Source: Drosophila persimilis
Taxonomy: Eukaryota; Arthropoda; Insecta; Diptera; Drosophilidae
NCBI RefSeq assembly: GCF_003286085.1
Contig: NW_020825298.1
Location: 2,046,001-2,110,000 of the forward strand
Reading direction: 5' to 3'
DNA length: 64,000 nucleotides
Shown: positions 51,729 to 63,777 of the stretch, piece by piece
Position numbering within the stretch: position 1 is the stretch's first letter
How the letters are laid out: every line of letters begins with the position of its first letter
Notes under the pieces: model-generated
What the model saw: only the letters and a program-made list of their open reading frames with translations
Database searches by the model: none
What the model was told of the DNA's origin: nothing
Made by a program: the position numbers and the translations under genes

Positions 51729-51754
51729 GTGTGTGTGTGTGTGTGTGTGTGTGT
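51729..51754. repeat. (GT)13 microsatellite
   Basis: Uninterrupted GT run preceded by a short GC alternation. Confidence 0.95.
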
Positions 51755-53216
51755 CGTGCCTCATGTTCCTTTTCAATTTGCATGTTGCCCCATAAATACA
51801 CCGCCAAACAAAAATAAATAAAATTAAACAAAAATATATAAAAAAGGCGCGAAAGTTGGGGCCGCGGATGGCACTGCTCTGCTCTTCAGAGCGGAGGGAT
51901 TTTCCAGGTGCAATGCGATGGCTGGTTTTATTGTTTATCAATAAAAAAGCTCGTAAAATACGTGAACAGCACACCCACACACATATGCGTGTGTGTGTGT
52001 GTGTTCCTTAGAGATGAGCGATTTATGGGGCTGCCGTCGGATCTAAGACAGATAATCGTTCTGTTTTAAGGATTATAACTCTGTGATTCTGTGGCTCAAG
52101 GGATCAACGAAATATGAACCTATCTAGAGGATCTATTCATATACAAATCCTTGTGTAATCTTCATTGATCAAAGCACAGCCCTGAATGTATATAAATATT
52201 CCCAAAAGGTAGAAATTGAAGTAAAAGATGCCTCATCGATGTGCTGCTGCTTTCCTTCTCCAGATACAAATTTCCCCATATATAGATCATCGCTTTTCCT
52301 AAGCCCAATGATTTCCCTTTTGGAGCATCTCTATCTTCGCTTTGCCACAGAATTTATTCAGGTTTCGGTTGGTTTCCCTTTGGCTTCGGTCGTTTTGTTT
52401 GCATAATTGAAAAATTTCTAATGACTTTTCAAGGTTTATTGGACAAACACGTCGCTGAACGAGTATAAAGAGAAAGCACACAGACACACACACACGCATA
52501 CCTTTTAGCCGTTCAATGGAGGGAGGGGAGGGGTTCTCCCCTTTCCCAGCCTCTTCTCTGGGGGCCATCTCCAATGCTCATTTGTGGCTGCCTTCGTCTG
52601 GTGCCACTTTGCGGGTGCCTTGCGGCCGGGCACACACTTTGCTTTTAAAATATAGTTACACAAAATGCTGTTGCATAGTTTTGTGGAGGCCACAGTCGCA
52701 GGACTCACAGGATAGGCATCTCCTCCTCGGCGTCTCCTCTGTCACTCCGTGTGTGTGTGTGCGTTATAATTCTACTTTATGCCTAGGGGCGTCATTCACA
52801 TAAAGTGCTTATGTGTCTATGTCGCATTGTCATTTGTTTCCCCCCCCCCCCCCACTCCCTTCCCCACGCCCTCTTGTCTGGGCTCCACTCTCTCTCTCTG
52901 TCGTTTCGGTGTAAATAATATTAGCACTAAACAGACAACAGGAGTGTCAGTGGAAACAATAACTGGGAAAAAAGGAGAGACAGATGGCAGCGCATTTCAT
53001 AGATACCCTTCACAAACTATCGTTTCGCTCTATGGAGGAGATACGAATACGATATACGACTTTGATTCGCTGGAAAATTTCACATCTTTTCATTCGATAG
53101 GGATAATACGAACAGAGACCTTACACAATTCGAGGAGTTTTTGGAGGTTTCTAATAAAATTCTAAGAAAAATAGAAAAGTATAATTTATAGCATGCAAAA
53201 AATATTGGAAAAATAC

Positions 53217-53865
53217 TCAAAAATTAATGGCGTTTGGGAGACCCCTGACTGCCAATCCAAACACATCCATTGTACACTTTTCGATAACGAAATAATCGTA
53301 AACAGAATTATCTATAATCAATGTCTGATTTTTCGCACTGTAGCCGCAATCGCTTTTGGGGTCCCAGATTGAAAGAGAAAGAGGAGAACCATAATCTAAA
53401 TATCGTTTGGGAGGCAATGACTTCCAATCCAATAACATCCAATATCCTTTTTTTTTGTCACCATGCCAAAATCTGCTCTACAGTACGTGTGCCACCGTTT
53501 CCACTCCCCTGCATTGAGACCCAACCCTTTTGCTGTCCTGCAGAATCGTACTCCTGGTAGAGTTTTCGGTAACGAAACACATTTTAACTGCATCTGTAAA
53601 TGCATCGGGTATTGGAGTAGGCCTTGGAGTACAAGTTTTTCATCCACTTCGGCCATCCAAAGTGCGTTTGGGAGTCCAATGACTTCCACTTCCACTAGCC
53701 GTTGAATGGTTAGAGCTTCGATACGGCGTGATTGTTTCAATTCATCGGAAAGCTCCAATCCATTCATGTCCGAGTCCTTTTCAGGCAACAAAAAGTGTAC
53801 TTTTCTATTGAATCTGGGTATTCTAGCAATTGAGAGGGAATTGTGTAAGGGGAGAAGTCATAGAA
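53217..53865 (-). pseudogene. uncertain reading frame interrupted at a 9-A run
   Basis: On the minus strand one frame is open for about 156 codons, from about 53865 down to a TAG at 53396-53398, with an internal ATG (MNGLELSDELKQSRRIEALT). Just before its end is a run of nine A (minus strand, near 53449-53457). A neighbouring frame stays open from beyond that run to 53217 and contains the start of MLLDWKSLPPKRYLDYG. A single-base change in the homopolymer would therefore merge the two into a frame of roughly 215 codons. The protein matches nothing I recognise. Three related 35-bp motifs starting GTTTGGGAG (+ strand, near 53232, 53405 and 53669) lie inside it, so repeat-derived sequence is a strong alternative. 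Confidence 0.2.
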
Positions 53866-54293
53866 CAACCCCAAGGAGTTTCGTGATCAAATCTTTGCCT
53901 GACAAAAGCGAGAGCCATGCCGAGCAGAACTTCTGTTGTGAAGATTGTATATTCGTCTCAATTACTGTTTAAAATAAGGAATACCTTAGTATTTTACCCA
54001 AAAATGAGACACCAGGAGTTTACAGGGAGGATAAAGACTCCAATATCCAAATTCCAATCCAATATTCCAGTTTTATTATCCAGGCTGTCCCCAGACTTCC
54101 AGTTAAAGTCACAGCAACCTCTAGAAGAGTATCGGTATCACTCGTAAGGAGAGACCAGGAGGCATTGCATATGAAGCAGAGGTGGAGGCATTCCAGAGGC
54201 CATTCCTGCCAGTCCACGGCGGTCCATGGAGGCAGCAGCCCTCTAAGTAGATACAACCCCGGAGCAATAAACTTTTCATTAGCAAGTCAGTTA

Positions 54294-54313
54294 GTCAGTC
54301 AGTCAGTCAGTTA
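54294..54313. repeat. AGTC tetranucleotide repeat
   Basis: Four to five AGTC units flanked by AGTT variants. Confidence 0.85.
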
Positions 54314-54914
54314 GTTGTTTGGCCGCGACAAAAGGCTTCATGTACGTGTCCACGGGTGTGCGGGAGGTGTGTGGAGTCCGCCTTAAGTGCAGGACGAGTC
54401 CTGCGGTGCGTAACAGTGGCGGCAGCGGCAGCGGCGACAGTCGCGGGACTGTGACGGTCGCAAAAGTTTGTCAAAGGTTGTGGCCCCTCCTGGTTTTTAT
54501 GCGGTGCAGCGCGGGGACCATAATTGTTTTATATCCTTTTTGTTTTTACTGTTGGCCAAATAACTATTACCGCCACAAATGAAGTATGCCTAGGCGGCGG
54601 AAAGGGTCCAAGGATGTTCAAGGATATTAAAGGAGACGGAAGCGTAGAGCAGAAAGCGTGTTTAATGTATAGATCCCTTTTAAAGCTCCCTTGAAGTCAA
54701 GGACATGGCACATTTCGTGCTGTTTGATATTCGCATTTATTTCCACTCATATTTCTATGAAATAAAATGTTAAAGGATAGGTGGATTTGAGGAAGAATAG
54801 TTCCACAAGCTAAAAGCGCATCCCGCTCTGCGGTAAAGCTTAATTTTGTCCACAAATTTATTTTTGAAAATACTTAAAATATAACTTTGGGGATTAAGTG
54901 GTATTTTTCGGATA

Positions 54915-55125
54915 AAATACTAAGAAAAATACTAAAAAATACCAAAAATGCTTCAACAAAAAATACTAAAATGAATACTAAAAAATACCACAAAAATACC
55001 ATATAAAATATTAAAACAAAAGATAAAAATACTAAAAAAATACCAAAAAAATACTTTAAAAATATAAAATAAATACTATAAAAATACCACAAAAAATACT
55101 AAAAACCAATACTCAAAAATACAAA
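54915..55125. repeat. A-rich array of AAATACTAAAAAATACC-type units
   Basis: About 210 bp of irregular tandem units alternating AATACTAAAA and AATACCAAAA, spaced by about 10-17 bp. There is almost no C outside the TACC/TACT core, giving strong strand asymmetry. No function can be assigned. Confidence 0.85.
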
Positions 55126-57607
55126 AAAAAATGGATTACAATTACAACGAATTGCCATATTTCGGTGGTATTTTTTCCAAATATTCCTGGGATCGAATTC
55201 CGCGAATGAATTGTGTTGCAATCCCTGAGCTAATTACTGCCACAGCAGCCGCCACTTCATGCAACAACGAGAGTCTGCAATATGGATTTTGTTTGCCTCT
55301 TTGCGAGTCGTCTCCCCGCCACCGCACCGCCCCCCGCACTATCTGGGCGCAGCAGAAGCACTCTTGAGATCATTTGAATAAGCTTCAGCCTCGGCGAAAG
55401 TCGCGAACATTTGCAATGCTAAGCCCCACAAATACACGGGCACACACACAGATACCAGTGTGTGCATATGTGTGGGGACACATACACATACATAGAAATA
55501 TGCAAATTCATATGCAAATATGGGGAGTCTCACTTTTCCATTTCCCCCTTCCCTTCTCCTTCTCCTTTTCGGAATCCTTTTTTTTTTGTTGTTGAAGGGA
55601 AACTTTTTTTTGCTGCCTTTTGCTGGTAGTTCGATTAATTTTCCCTCTGTCCCCCCTTTCTTTTTTAGGTTCATTTGATTGGGGATATATTATGGATTTG
55701 CTTGTTGTTATGCAGGCAGGATCCAAAAGGATCTAGAGGGGTGGGGTGGGGCCAATGCCTAATGCTAATGATGATGACAAATGTTTATGCCATTGTTGAC
55801 TTGGTTCTGCTTTGCGAAATTATGCATTTTCCACTCGAAAAGGTAACAGAAACCCGACCCTCCGCCTCCGCCACTTGATTTATACGCAACGTTCGAGAGG
55901 GTGAAAGTTTTTGCCATCGACATAATAAGCTTTCTGACTTTCCAATTTACTAATTAGCTGGGAAAATGCAGCGGCAGCAGCGGCAGGCTCTGCATCAAGG
56001 ACTGTGGATAACTTTGGGTAGATCTAGGGGTCGGGTCCAGTCGAGGAGTCAAACCTGCCTCAAAGGAGGCCACAGAAATGTGCCTTCTTCCCGTCAGCCT
56101 CGTTACATTTTGCTGCCCCATAAAGGGTGTCGCGGTGCCACAGGAACCCGCGAAAAAGTCACCAAATCAAGGGAAAGATATCACCGAAGGTTGATGGTGG
56201 CGGGGATACCCTTCAATGTCGTCTGATTTTGATCAGATTTGAGGAGGATATTCCTCCCATTCCTTGCTGAACCTGTCAAGATCCCGTGTAATCCGTGGTA
56301 CCCTTTGGGAAAGGGTAAATGAACCCTCCACCAGCACCACCAAAGTGCCCTTCCTTTTGTCTTCTTCTGGGGTTTTTTTGTCCCAGGTTGCGGACTACAC
56401 ACATTCCAATGGCTTCGTCACGACTTTGGTCTTGTTCTTGCCGCCGCTGCCACGAGTGCCATTGCCATTTTATGAATAATTCATATCAACACATAGAGGC
56501 GGAGCAGAGCGCAGCAGGGGGGCAGGAGAGCAGGGGAGGACAGCGAAAAAAAATGGAATAAGAAAACCGCACGCATTCATTTTCATATTGACACTCGTCG
56601 GGCGCCCGGCATTGAGTCCTCCAAATCCAGGCGGGCCTGGCCTCTGCTCCCCCGGCAGCCCTGTGTGTGTGGCAGCTCCTCGTCAACGATTTCGGCGACA
56701 TCATTGTCTCCTGAATAGAGGGTCCGTAGTCTGCGGTCCCAGCCTACAACTGAAACTGGGCCTGCCCCCCGACCCGACGACTCTGAGGTGGCTGTTGCTG
56801 CTGTTATTGTCATTCTTAAAGCCCTTAGGCGCGGCAAAAAAAACGGGAAATGACAAGGAAGAGACAAGGCAAGGAAGAGAGAGGCAGCTAAGGACTAGGC
56901 GATACCTTAATTGGGACTCAGGAAGAGAGGCAGTGCGATGAAAGGGCAAAAAGTATCAAAAAAAAGCAGAAATATTGCTCCATTCAAGCTGCTTCTAGGT
57001 GAATCCATTCACAACATTCATGGGTGTAATGAATCCCATATACCCTGGCACTCTTTCGGGCCACTGATGGGTATGGCCTGCCATCGGCCGATGGCTTCAT
57101 TAGACACTCACACTTGCTTACAATCACTTACAGTCACGCCACACACCCACACACACCCACACACACCCACACACACCTTCACACACGCACACACTCGCAT
57201 TCCGCAACGCCTGCCTTTGTTTTTGCATTGCATATCGCAGGGCGCCAGCCCGAAACACTTTTTGGACTTCATCCTTTCGGTGTTCGCAGTTCCTTGTTTT
57301 GTTCTCCTTTACGGGGAATCCTGTAAACTACTCCTGCCTCCTGCCTCCTGCTGCGTGGCCCTGCTGCTCCTCGCCTCTGTTTTGCCCCGTAAAAGTGATG
57401 CTAATCGCCAATTGGCCACACCGTCGTTATGCGGCTGTCGTTGGCCGTATCTTGTTGCCAAAATTCGCCGATTCACGTAATTTGCCGCGACTGCAGGCAC
57501 AACAGCGACGGCAGCGACAGCACCGACAACCGACATCATGGTCCAGGCCCAAAGCCAAAGCAATGTCATGCCACTGCCCCATTATACACTTGCAACACGG
57601 GGGCCAA

Positions 57608-57634
57608 TGCCAGTGCCAGTGCCAGTGCCAGTGC
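57608..57634. repeat. TGCCAG hexamer array
   Basis: Four perfect TGCCAG units; encodes Ala-Ser or His-Trp repeats in spurious frames. Confidence 0.85.
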
Positions 57635-58479
57635 CTCTGCCGTTTGCTGTCATTGTTTTGCACTTAAATGAATTTTAAATAGCAACGTGAGCCACACACA
57701 CACACACTCACAGATACAGATACAAATGTGTATCCCATTTGGAGTATCTTTTTTCGGTTGCTTTTTCCTGTGTTCGCTTTTGGGTTGTTTTCCTTTTTGG
57801 CTTCTTTTGTGTCTAAACCCTTTGTCCTGTGGTCGTGTCCCTCCCTCTACCCCTCTCCCCCTCTCCCCCTCCATCTCCCCCTCCCTTCGTAGATCTTTCG
57901 ATGACTGAGCTGAATTTTTAATGCATTTTTGGTCCACAAAAGCGGGGCACGAATCATAAAATCATATCTAAGTTTAAGTCATTATCTAATGGACAATGGC
58001 TGCTGCCAATAATCGAAATATAATTAAAAGCAAACCGAAAGCCCCACCGAGCTGAGCCATGACCAAGCAGAAGATACATTAATTTAATGGATGGATTTCC
58101 GCTTGAAGTCTGGCACCAAACTAAAGGTAAAAATAAAGGTTATTTGGTTCTTGGTTGTATCCCAAGAAGGGTTTAAGGGACTCCATAATCTGCATACCCA
58201 CAATATGTGTATTTTTTGTGCTGCTAAAAACTCTGGGAGCCAAAGCACATGATTTATGGTGTCACGTGCTCGGATTTTGTATTTGTTTTTGGCCTGAAAT
58301 TACTGACCTATGCCGCCTGGCTAATGGGCGGCGCGAACAGCCTTAATGTTGTCCCGGCTAACAGGGCACGCTCTTAGCTGTTGGCAACAGTCCGAAGAGC
58401 GAGGCAGAGACGAATGTTAGACTTAACAGCGCCTGCTCTTTGGGATATTTACTCTTCAATGCTGTAGGCGGGACTCTTC

Positions 58480-58563
58480 CACTGTTAAAGGAACGCTGTT
58501 AGGGCAACGCTGTTAAGGCATCGCTGTTAAGGCTTCACTGCTAATGCTCTTCTGCTAAAGCCC
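58480..58563. repeat. 14-bp tandem array, consensus CGCTGTTAAGGCAT
   Basis: Six consecutive 14-bp units at 58480, 58494, 58508, 58522, 58536 and 58550. The inner ones are near identical and the outer ones degenerate. The CTGTTAAG core recurs once more (58564) before a GA run. Confidence 0.85.
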
Positions 58564-61500
58564 TGTTAAGAGAGAGAGAGAAAGAGAGCTCGCATAAATC
58601 ACAGAAGTCGACGGCTGTCGACGGCAATGCGGTTACATACTCGTACCCCGCCCCCGCCACAGCCCGTGGCAAGTGCCCCAAATGTGCATTTAAATTAGCA
58701 GAGAGCCACCCCCCTGGAGCCACTGCCCAGGGGCACCCCCTTCTGGTACTGCAATGTCATTTCTATGCACAATGAATGCATAAATCATTAAGAAGCGCCC
58801 GCTCGCCGCACCGCAGAAATAATAACAATAATGCTAAAAACTGCAACAAACCGATGGCTCGATGGCTCGATGGCCCGATGGCTGCCACAATGCCCCATGT
58901 GAATGCCACCCAATCAGCAATAAACCACTTCCCGAACCTCGGATGGCCAGGGGGGGCAGCAGCCACATGTGCAACCGATTACAGGCATTTCCGGCAATCA
59001 GTTTTTAGCGCCCCCGTATTTTCAAACACGGATAGTTGTAATAATTCCTCAAAATTGTACCCGAAATTCAATTCAATTCTCAGTCGCGGGCCATCGATAG
59101 CCGCGCGGCTCGTGACAGTCCCCGGCAGTCGAACGACTGTGTTGTGCCGTCACGCGCTGCCCCACAGTCCCCACAGTCCCCCGCAGATGGAAAACAGTCA
59201 AAATTTATGGTCCCCGTCATAGATCATCACAAATGACAGTCGCGGGAGCCCAGCGATTGGCAGGAGTTTAGTGCAAGTGGTTGTCATGCGAGTATCGGCC
59301 GCGGAGAGGGGGTTTGGGGGGGCCTTACAGTGATTTCTTTTTGAATTCAATTTGGAAAGATTTGACTGCTTTCGAATGGAATTTCAGATGAATTTAGAAC
59401 TGGGAATAGACTTCGATTGTACTGGGGAGATATTTGTGTAGGAATTAAGTTGTATCTTGGTTGTTTCTTCATCGCTTTTAAATGAATGGAGATTTTCCCC
59501 ACTAGACGGACAAAGTAGGGTCTAAAGTGCGACATTTTCAAAGGCCAAAGGGTATGGAGTCTTGACTCGGGCTATAGCCAATCCCTTGCCCAATTCCTGG
59601 CTTGAAAAATGTTCCTTTTTTCCCCTTTAAATACCATTTCCATTCTGCATATGTCTGGCCCATCGCGTAGGTCTCACGGCCGACTGCCAGATAGATCTCC
59701 CATTGACTTGTCACTCAGTTGAGTGCTGGCCCAGTGACCTCGCCAGCCTCCTCCTCCTTGTCCCCCCCACCCCTTCGTGCAGCCGTTGTCTGCATTTCGT
59801 TCTGGGGACAAATGTCAAAAATTGTATTTGCATTTCCCGTGAGTTTCTTTTCCTCGCAGGCGGCTTTTAATTGAAATCGAAATTGACTTTGGAGGCAGAT
59901 GTTCTACTTTTTTATTCGTTTGAGCTTCGGATTAAGCCCTGACAGGGTTTAACCTTGAGCTAACCTGGAGGTAGGGCTAAGGGAGAGTAAAGGAATGGAT
60001 TTCGCGGATATGGAATGAGAGAAGGATGGGCGATGGGCCCAGAAACACTGTACTCTATATAGATTGATCTCTAAGATCTCCTCTAATCGGCAAATATAAC
60101 CCCACTTTAACCACAAATAGATCCCCCAAAAACACAGGCAATCTAATTAGAAAACTGTGTCAAAATGAGGCCGCAGTTACGGCCAAATGTTGTCATAAAT
60201 GGGAATTTTGTTAATTAAAAACAGCAGCAGCACAATCATCGAATCACCGGATGATTGTGATGACCCATCAATGATGATTATGATTATTTGATACGAGTGC
60301 ATAAATGATTCACAAACAAAGGCCGTAGAACGTAGCAATTAGCCAGGTCACGGATTGGATTCCATTTACCACTTAAACGCTTTATTTTTTGGCATTCCAT
60401 TCAATGATTTTTGGCATCGTATAAATTGCCTTTAACAATGATTGAAAATGCTCCATAATAATTCTTTAATTCTCAATACATCAATAAATGTAAAGAGTTG
60501 AAGGAGAAATTTAATTAACTTTTCAAAACGGATGTGCCAGTGAAAGCTGAAACAAGGAAAAAAAGGGAGTGGAGAGGAAAAACTTGAAGGAAACTAATAA
60601 ATGGATGGCGAGAAGGTAAGGACTAGGGGATATCCTGTAGGTGGGAGGCGTTTCTGATGATGTTTTGGGGGACTTTATTTGCTCTAAAAGGCATTCTGTG
60701 GACAGACTCCCTTCGACCTCGAGCATAAAGGCGAAATTGTGGCTTTACCCACAAGGGATACCCTTTAAGGTTTCATTTTGGTTGTTTTTTGGAAGAACCA
60801 ACGTTTAAAACTGCTTGAAAACTACAATAAATGATATACCATCGTTGATTAATGCTTCGATTCGTCGGAAATGTAACAAATTTGAAATGCGTCTAAGCCA
60901 GAAACCAATCACTTATCATTTTCTGCAGCTGGAAAAGCGCTGGGAAAAAGTGTTCCACGCTAATTGAATGTCAATGGGGGGGTGGGAGGAGGGGGGGGCC
61001 ATCGACAATGTCATTTTGAAATATTTTTAAACGCGATTTACATGCAGTTTGCACTTTTCCGCAGACCAGGAGGAAGGAAGGAAGGACCTTAAAGGATGTG
61101 ACATTTTGGGGAGTGGCGTCCTGGGGGGAAAAATGTGCGTCTCTTAACAAAATTCTCTTTAAATATTTGCAGCTCTGGCAAATATAAATGACACGAAAGT
61201 TTATAACGAATGCAAAGGGAAATAGTACCAGGAAAGCAGGAGGATAATGAAGGCAGTAAGCTCTCAAAGAGAATCAGAATTTATGGGGGAGGGGGGGGCA
61301 TGGGAGATGGGAGCGGGGAAATGTATTAGGGAGCAGCAAAATACCAAGGACATGGAACGAATGAAGGATGGAAATTCTGCAATGCAGCAAATAAATTAAA
61401 TTGGAATTAAAATTCCATAATAAAATGTAGGGGTTTCTATTCCTCATCGAACTTATAAAAATGGAACTGTGATGCCTCATAAGGTGTGGCGAGTCCTTGG

Positions 61501-62505
61501 CAAGAAAACTGTATTAAAAGTCTCCATTATTTCCCTCAGAGATCTCTGAGATATTTTGTGGCTGCTCGCTTTTTGGGTCTCAAGCCTCAACCCAGTTGCA
61601 GCGACAGACGTGACACAATCCCCACTCCACTCCGCACTCCACGGAAAAACAAAAGCCGTACTCCGCACTCTTCACAGGCGTTTTGTTAACATCCCGACTG
61701 ACACTGAAACCGAAAGCCTTTCTCCGCCAAAACAGCAAAAAAGCAAAACAAAACAAAAGAAAAAGTAAGGAAAAACCCAACAACGAAGAAAAGCAAACTC
61801 CAGAGAGACGTTTTATTTATAATGAAGTTCATTTACTTTGTGCAAAAATACGGGCGGAGAACAAAAACGCTTTAGTTTCATGTGTTCCGTTCTGTTCGAG
61901 AGTGGGGCAGGGGGGGAAAGGGCAGAAAGGGGGGCAGTGCCAGGACTCACTGCTGTCCTGATGCTCGGCTGTCTTCGCGGCTCTGTGTGGAGTACGGAGT
62001 ACGGAGTACGAGTATGGCTATTGTTTTAGCCGCTTGTTGTTTGCAAGATTAATATGCTGCTGTTTTCCACTACTTATGCTGCCTTTCAAGACGGGACACC
62101 CCCTCCCCCCACCCAGCCGACTGCAGGTCCAGGCCCTGGCCCTGGCAAAAGCTCCTTCCAGCACGTCCTGCCTAGGCACATGTGTGCAAAAGTACTTTGC
62201 CAGCAGGCAGGGTATATTGTAGATGTGGTGAGGCATGTAACGGGGTGCAGGAAGGGTCTAGGAGCACAGTGCCCACAAACAGTAAGCTCTGGTATTTATT
62301 TAATGAAAGTTTGATAGATTTTCCTCGAACCTTCTCGATTCGATCTCCGATTTCCCTGGTAAAAGCTAATTAAAAACGATCTAGGGATACCCATCTAAAT
62401 CTTCCGTTGATAAACCTTTGTTTGGGCAGCTTTTACCTGCCACTAAAGGGCATCCCGTAATAGATTCACTGCCGGGTTTCAGTTTAATGAGTGTGCGTGT
62501 GCTGG

Positions 62506-62555
62506 TGCTTGATGCTTGATGCTGGATGCTGGATGCAGGATGCAGGATGCTGGAT
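62506..62555. repeat. GATGCTG / GATGCAG heptamer repeat
   Basis: Tandem GATGCTT, GATGCTG and GATGCAG units, seven or more copies. Confidence 0.85.
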
Positions 62556-63225
62556 GCTCCTCTCATCTCAGTGCGTGTGTTGAAAACTTAAGTCACGAAA
62601 GCAGAGCCAGAAGGCAGCGACAGCCAACGAAATACTTTGCCAACGAAAATATTATACAACTACTTTAAAGGAAAGGAAAGGGAAGGAAAGGGATTTATTG
62701 TGTGCCTCTGTGTGTGTGTGTGTGTGCAGACTCCTTTTTGCCCAGTGTGCTGCTCAACGAGATGCAATGAAGCCGAAATGCAGCAGCACTCAACTTGAGC
62801 TCCTCTTTCGAGCTCCTCAAAGATTCTGGGGGGGGGGAAAAGTCTTGCCGTCGCCCCTTCGCTCTGTGCGAAAATGAGCAGAAATTCTGGGGAAGGGCTC
62901 CTTGCCTCTTGTCCTCTGAAATTTTCATTTGCATCGTTTGGCAAGCTTCCTTCCTGCCATAACTGGCGGCGTTCTGCACGCAGTTACACATCACAATTTG
63001 GTGCGCAGCAAAAGTGGCAGCAGCAGGATCCAGCTCAGCCCGGCTCCTGGCGGCACACAGTTTGTCTTTTCATTAGTTTCGCTCCTTAGTGTTATCCTGC
63101 TCAGATATCCTTCTCTTGGCCAGCCCATAGCATTAGGAGTCTTTACCCGAATCGCTTAGAATCGCTGCAATGAAATGCTCAGGAAACACTGCCAGGGATT
63201 TTTCAGGGATTTAATTGCTCCAAAT

Positions 63226-63231
63226 TTTATT
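63226..63231 (-). terminator. polyadenylation signal of the SelH-like gene
   Basis: TTTATT on the + strand is AATAAA on the minus strand, 69 bp beyond the stop codon: a well-placed signal for a compact gene. Confidence 0.6.
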
Positions 63232-63299
63232 CCCCAGGAGATTCCTCTACTGCCCTACACTCTCCTCCCACTTTTATCCCTGCCCTACTGTTATTGGGC

Positions 63300-63716
63300 T
63301 CATCGGGGACTGCGACTGCGTCTCAGATTCGCCATCTTCCTTCGGTGCGACTCCCCGTCCGTGTGGTCGTCGTCCCGCACCAGTTGCAGGGCATTGCAGA
63401 CGGGAGTGATTATGTCGTCCACATGCGGCACCTTCGCGGCGAACGGCACCCGCCGCAGACCCGTCCAGATGTGCTGCCTGTCCGAGGGGGACTCGGCGGG
63501 CGTGGCGGCAATCGCCACCTCGAAGGCGCCCTCCTCCTCCGGCGGACCGTGCTCGTTGATCCGCAGCTGCAGCTTGACCCGCGGATGGAGGGCCCGCAAA
63601 GCCTCCGCCAGCGAGACGTGCAGCTGGAGGGCGTCTCGGCGGAAATTCTCGCGGTACCGACAATGATCAATGTACAGCACCGGCTGATTGGGGTCCAGTG
63701 GCGTCTTGTCGCTCAT
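63300..63716 (-). CDS. CG15147: SelH/BthD-like thioredoxin-fold protein (CG15147-like), redox motif altered
   Basis: A single-exon 138-residue frame, GC-rich and with strongly coding-like composition. Near the N-terminus, VLYIDHCRYRENFRRDALQL (residues 13-32) aligns with the HC-x-x-U/C-FRRRA motif that opens the Rdx-type fold of selenoprotein H and Drosophila BthD. A beta-strand with RINEHGPPEEEGAFEV follows, matching the second half of that fold. In the family the motif is CxxU or CxxC; here it is C19-R-Y-R22, so the second redox residue is Arg and only one Cys remains. The C-terminus is basic (RRKMANLRRSRSPR) and could be a nuclear or nucleic-acid-binding tail, as in SelH. I take it for the ortholog of CG15147, a fly relative of BthD on the same chromosome arm; the paralog choice is from memory. 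The ATG at 63716 immediately follows a 10-bp tandem repeat in the leader. Confidence 0.8.
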   Translation of the reverse strand: MSDKTPLDPNQPVLYIDHCRYRENFRRDALQLHVSLAEALRALHPRVKLQLRINEHGPPEEEGAFEVAIAATPAESPSDRQHIWTGLRRVPFAAKVPHVDDIITPVCNALQLVRDDDHTDGESHRRKMANLRRSRSPR

Positions 63717-63720
63717 TGTC

Positions 63721-63777
63721 GGGCTGGACAGGACTGGACAGGACTGGACAGGGCTGGACTGGACAGGGCTGGACAGG
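63721..63777. repeat. GGACTGGACA 10-mer tandem array in the 5' leader
   Basis: About five 10-bp units (GGACTGGACA, GGGCTGGACA) lie directly upstream of the minus-strand start codon of the SelH-like gene, ending within five bases of it. Confidence 0.9.

Larger units (their letters stand above)
46299..53216. other. intergenic desert
   Basis: No supported gene. It contains CT, GT and TACGGAA repeats (listed separately), a 15-nt C run near 52841-52855 and several short GC-rich low-complexity stretches. The short open frames on both strands have no recognisable domains. Confidence 0.5.
55126..63225. other. intergenic desert left of the SelH-like gene
   Basis: No supported gene. Contents include CA repeats (57143-57190), a TGCCAG hexamer array (57608-57634), a 14-bp array at 58480, GATGGCTC repeats (58853-58880), C-rich and GA/GT tracts, and GATGCTG repeats (62506-62555). 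Short open frames overlap these repeats on both strands. Confidence 0.5.
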
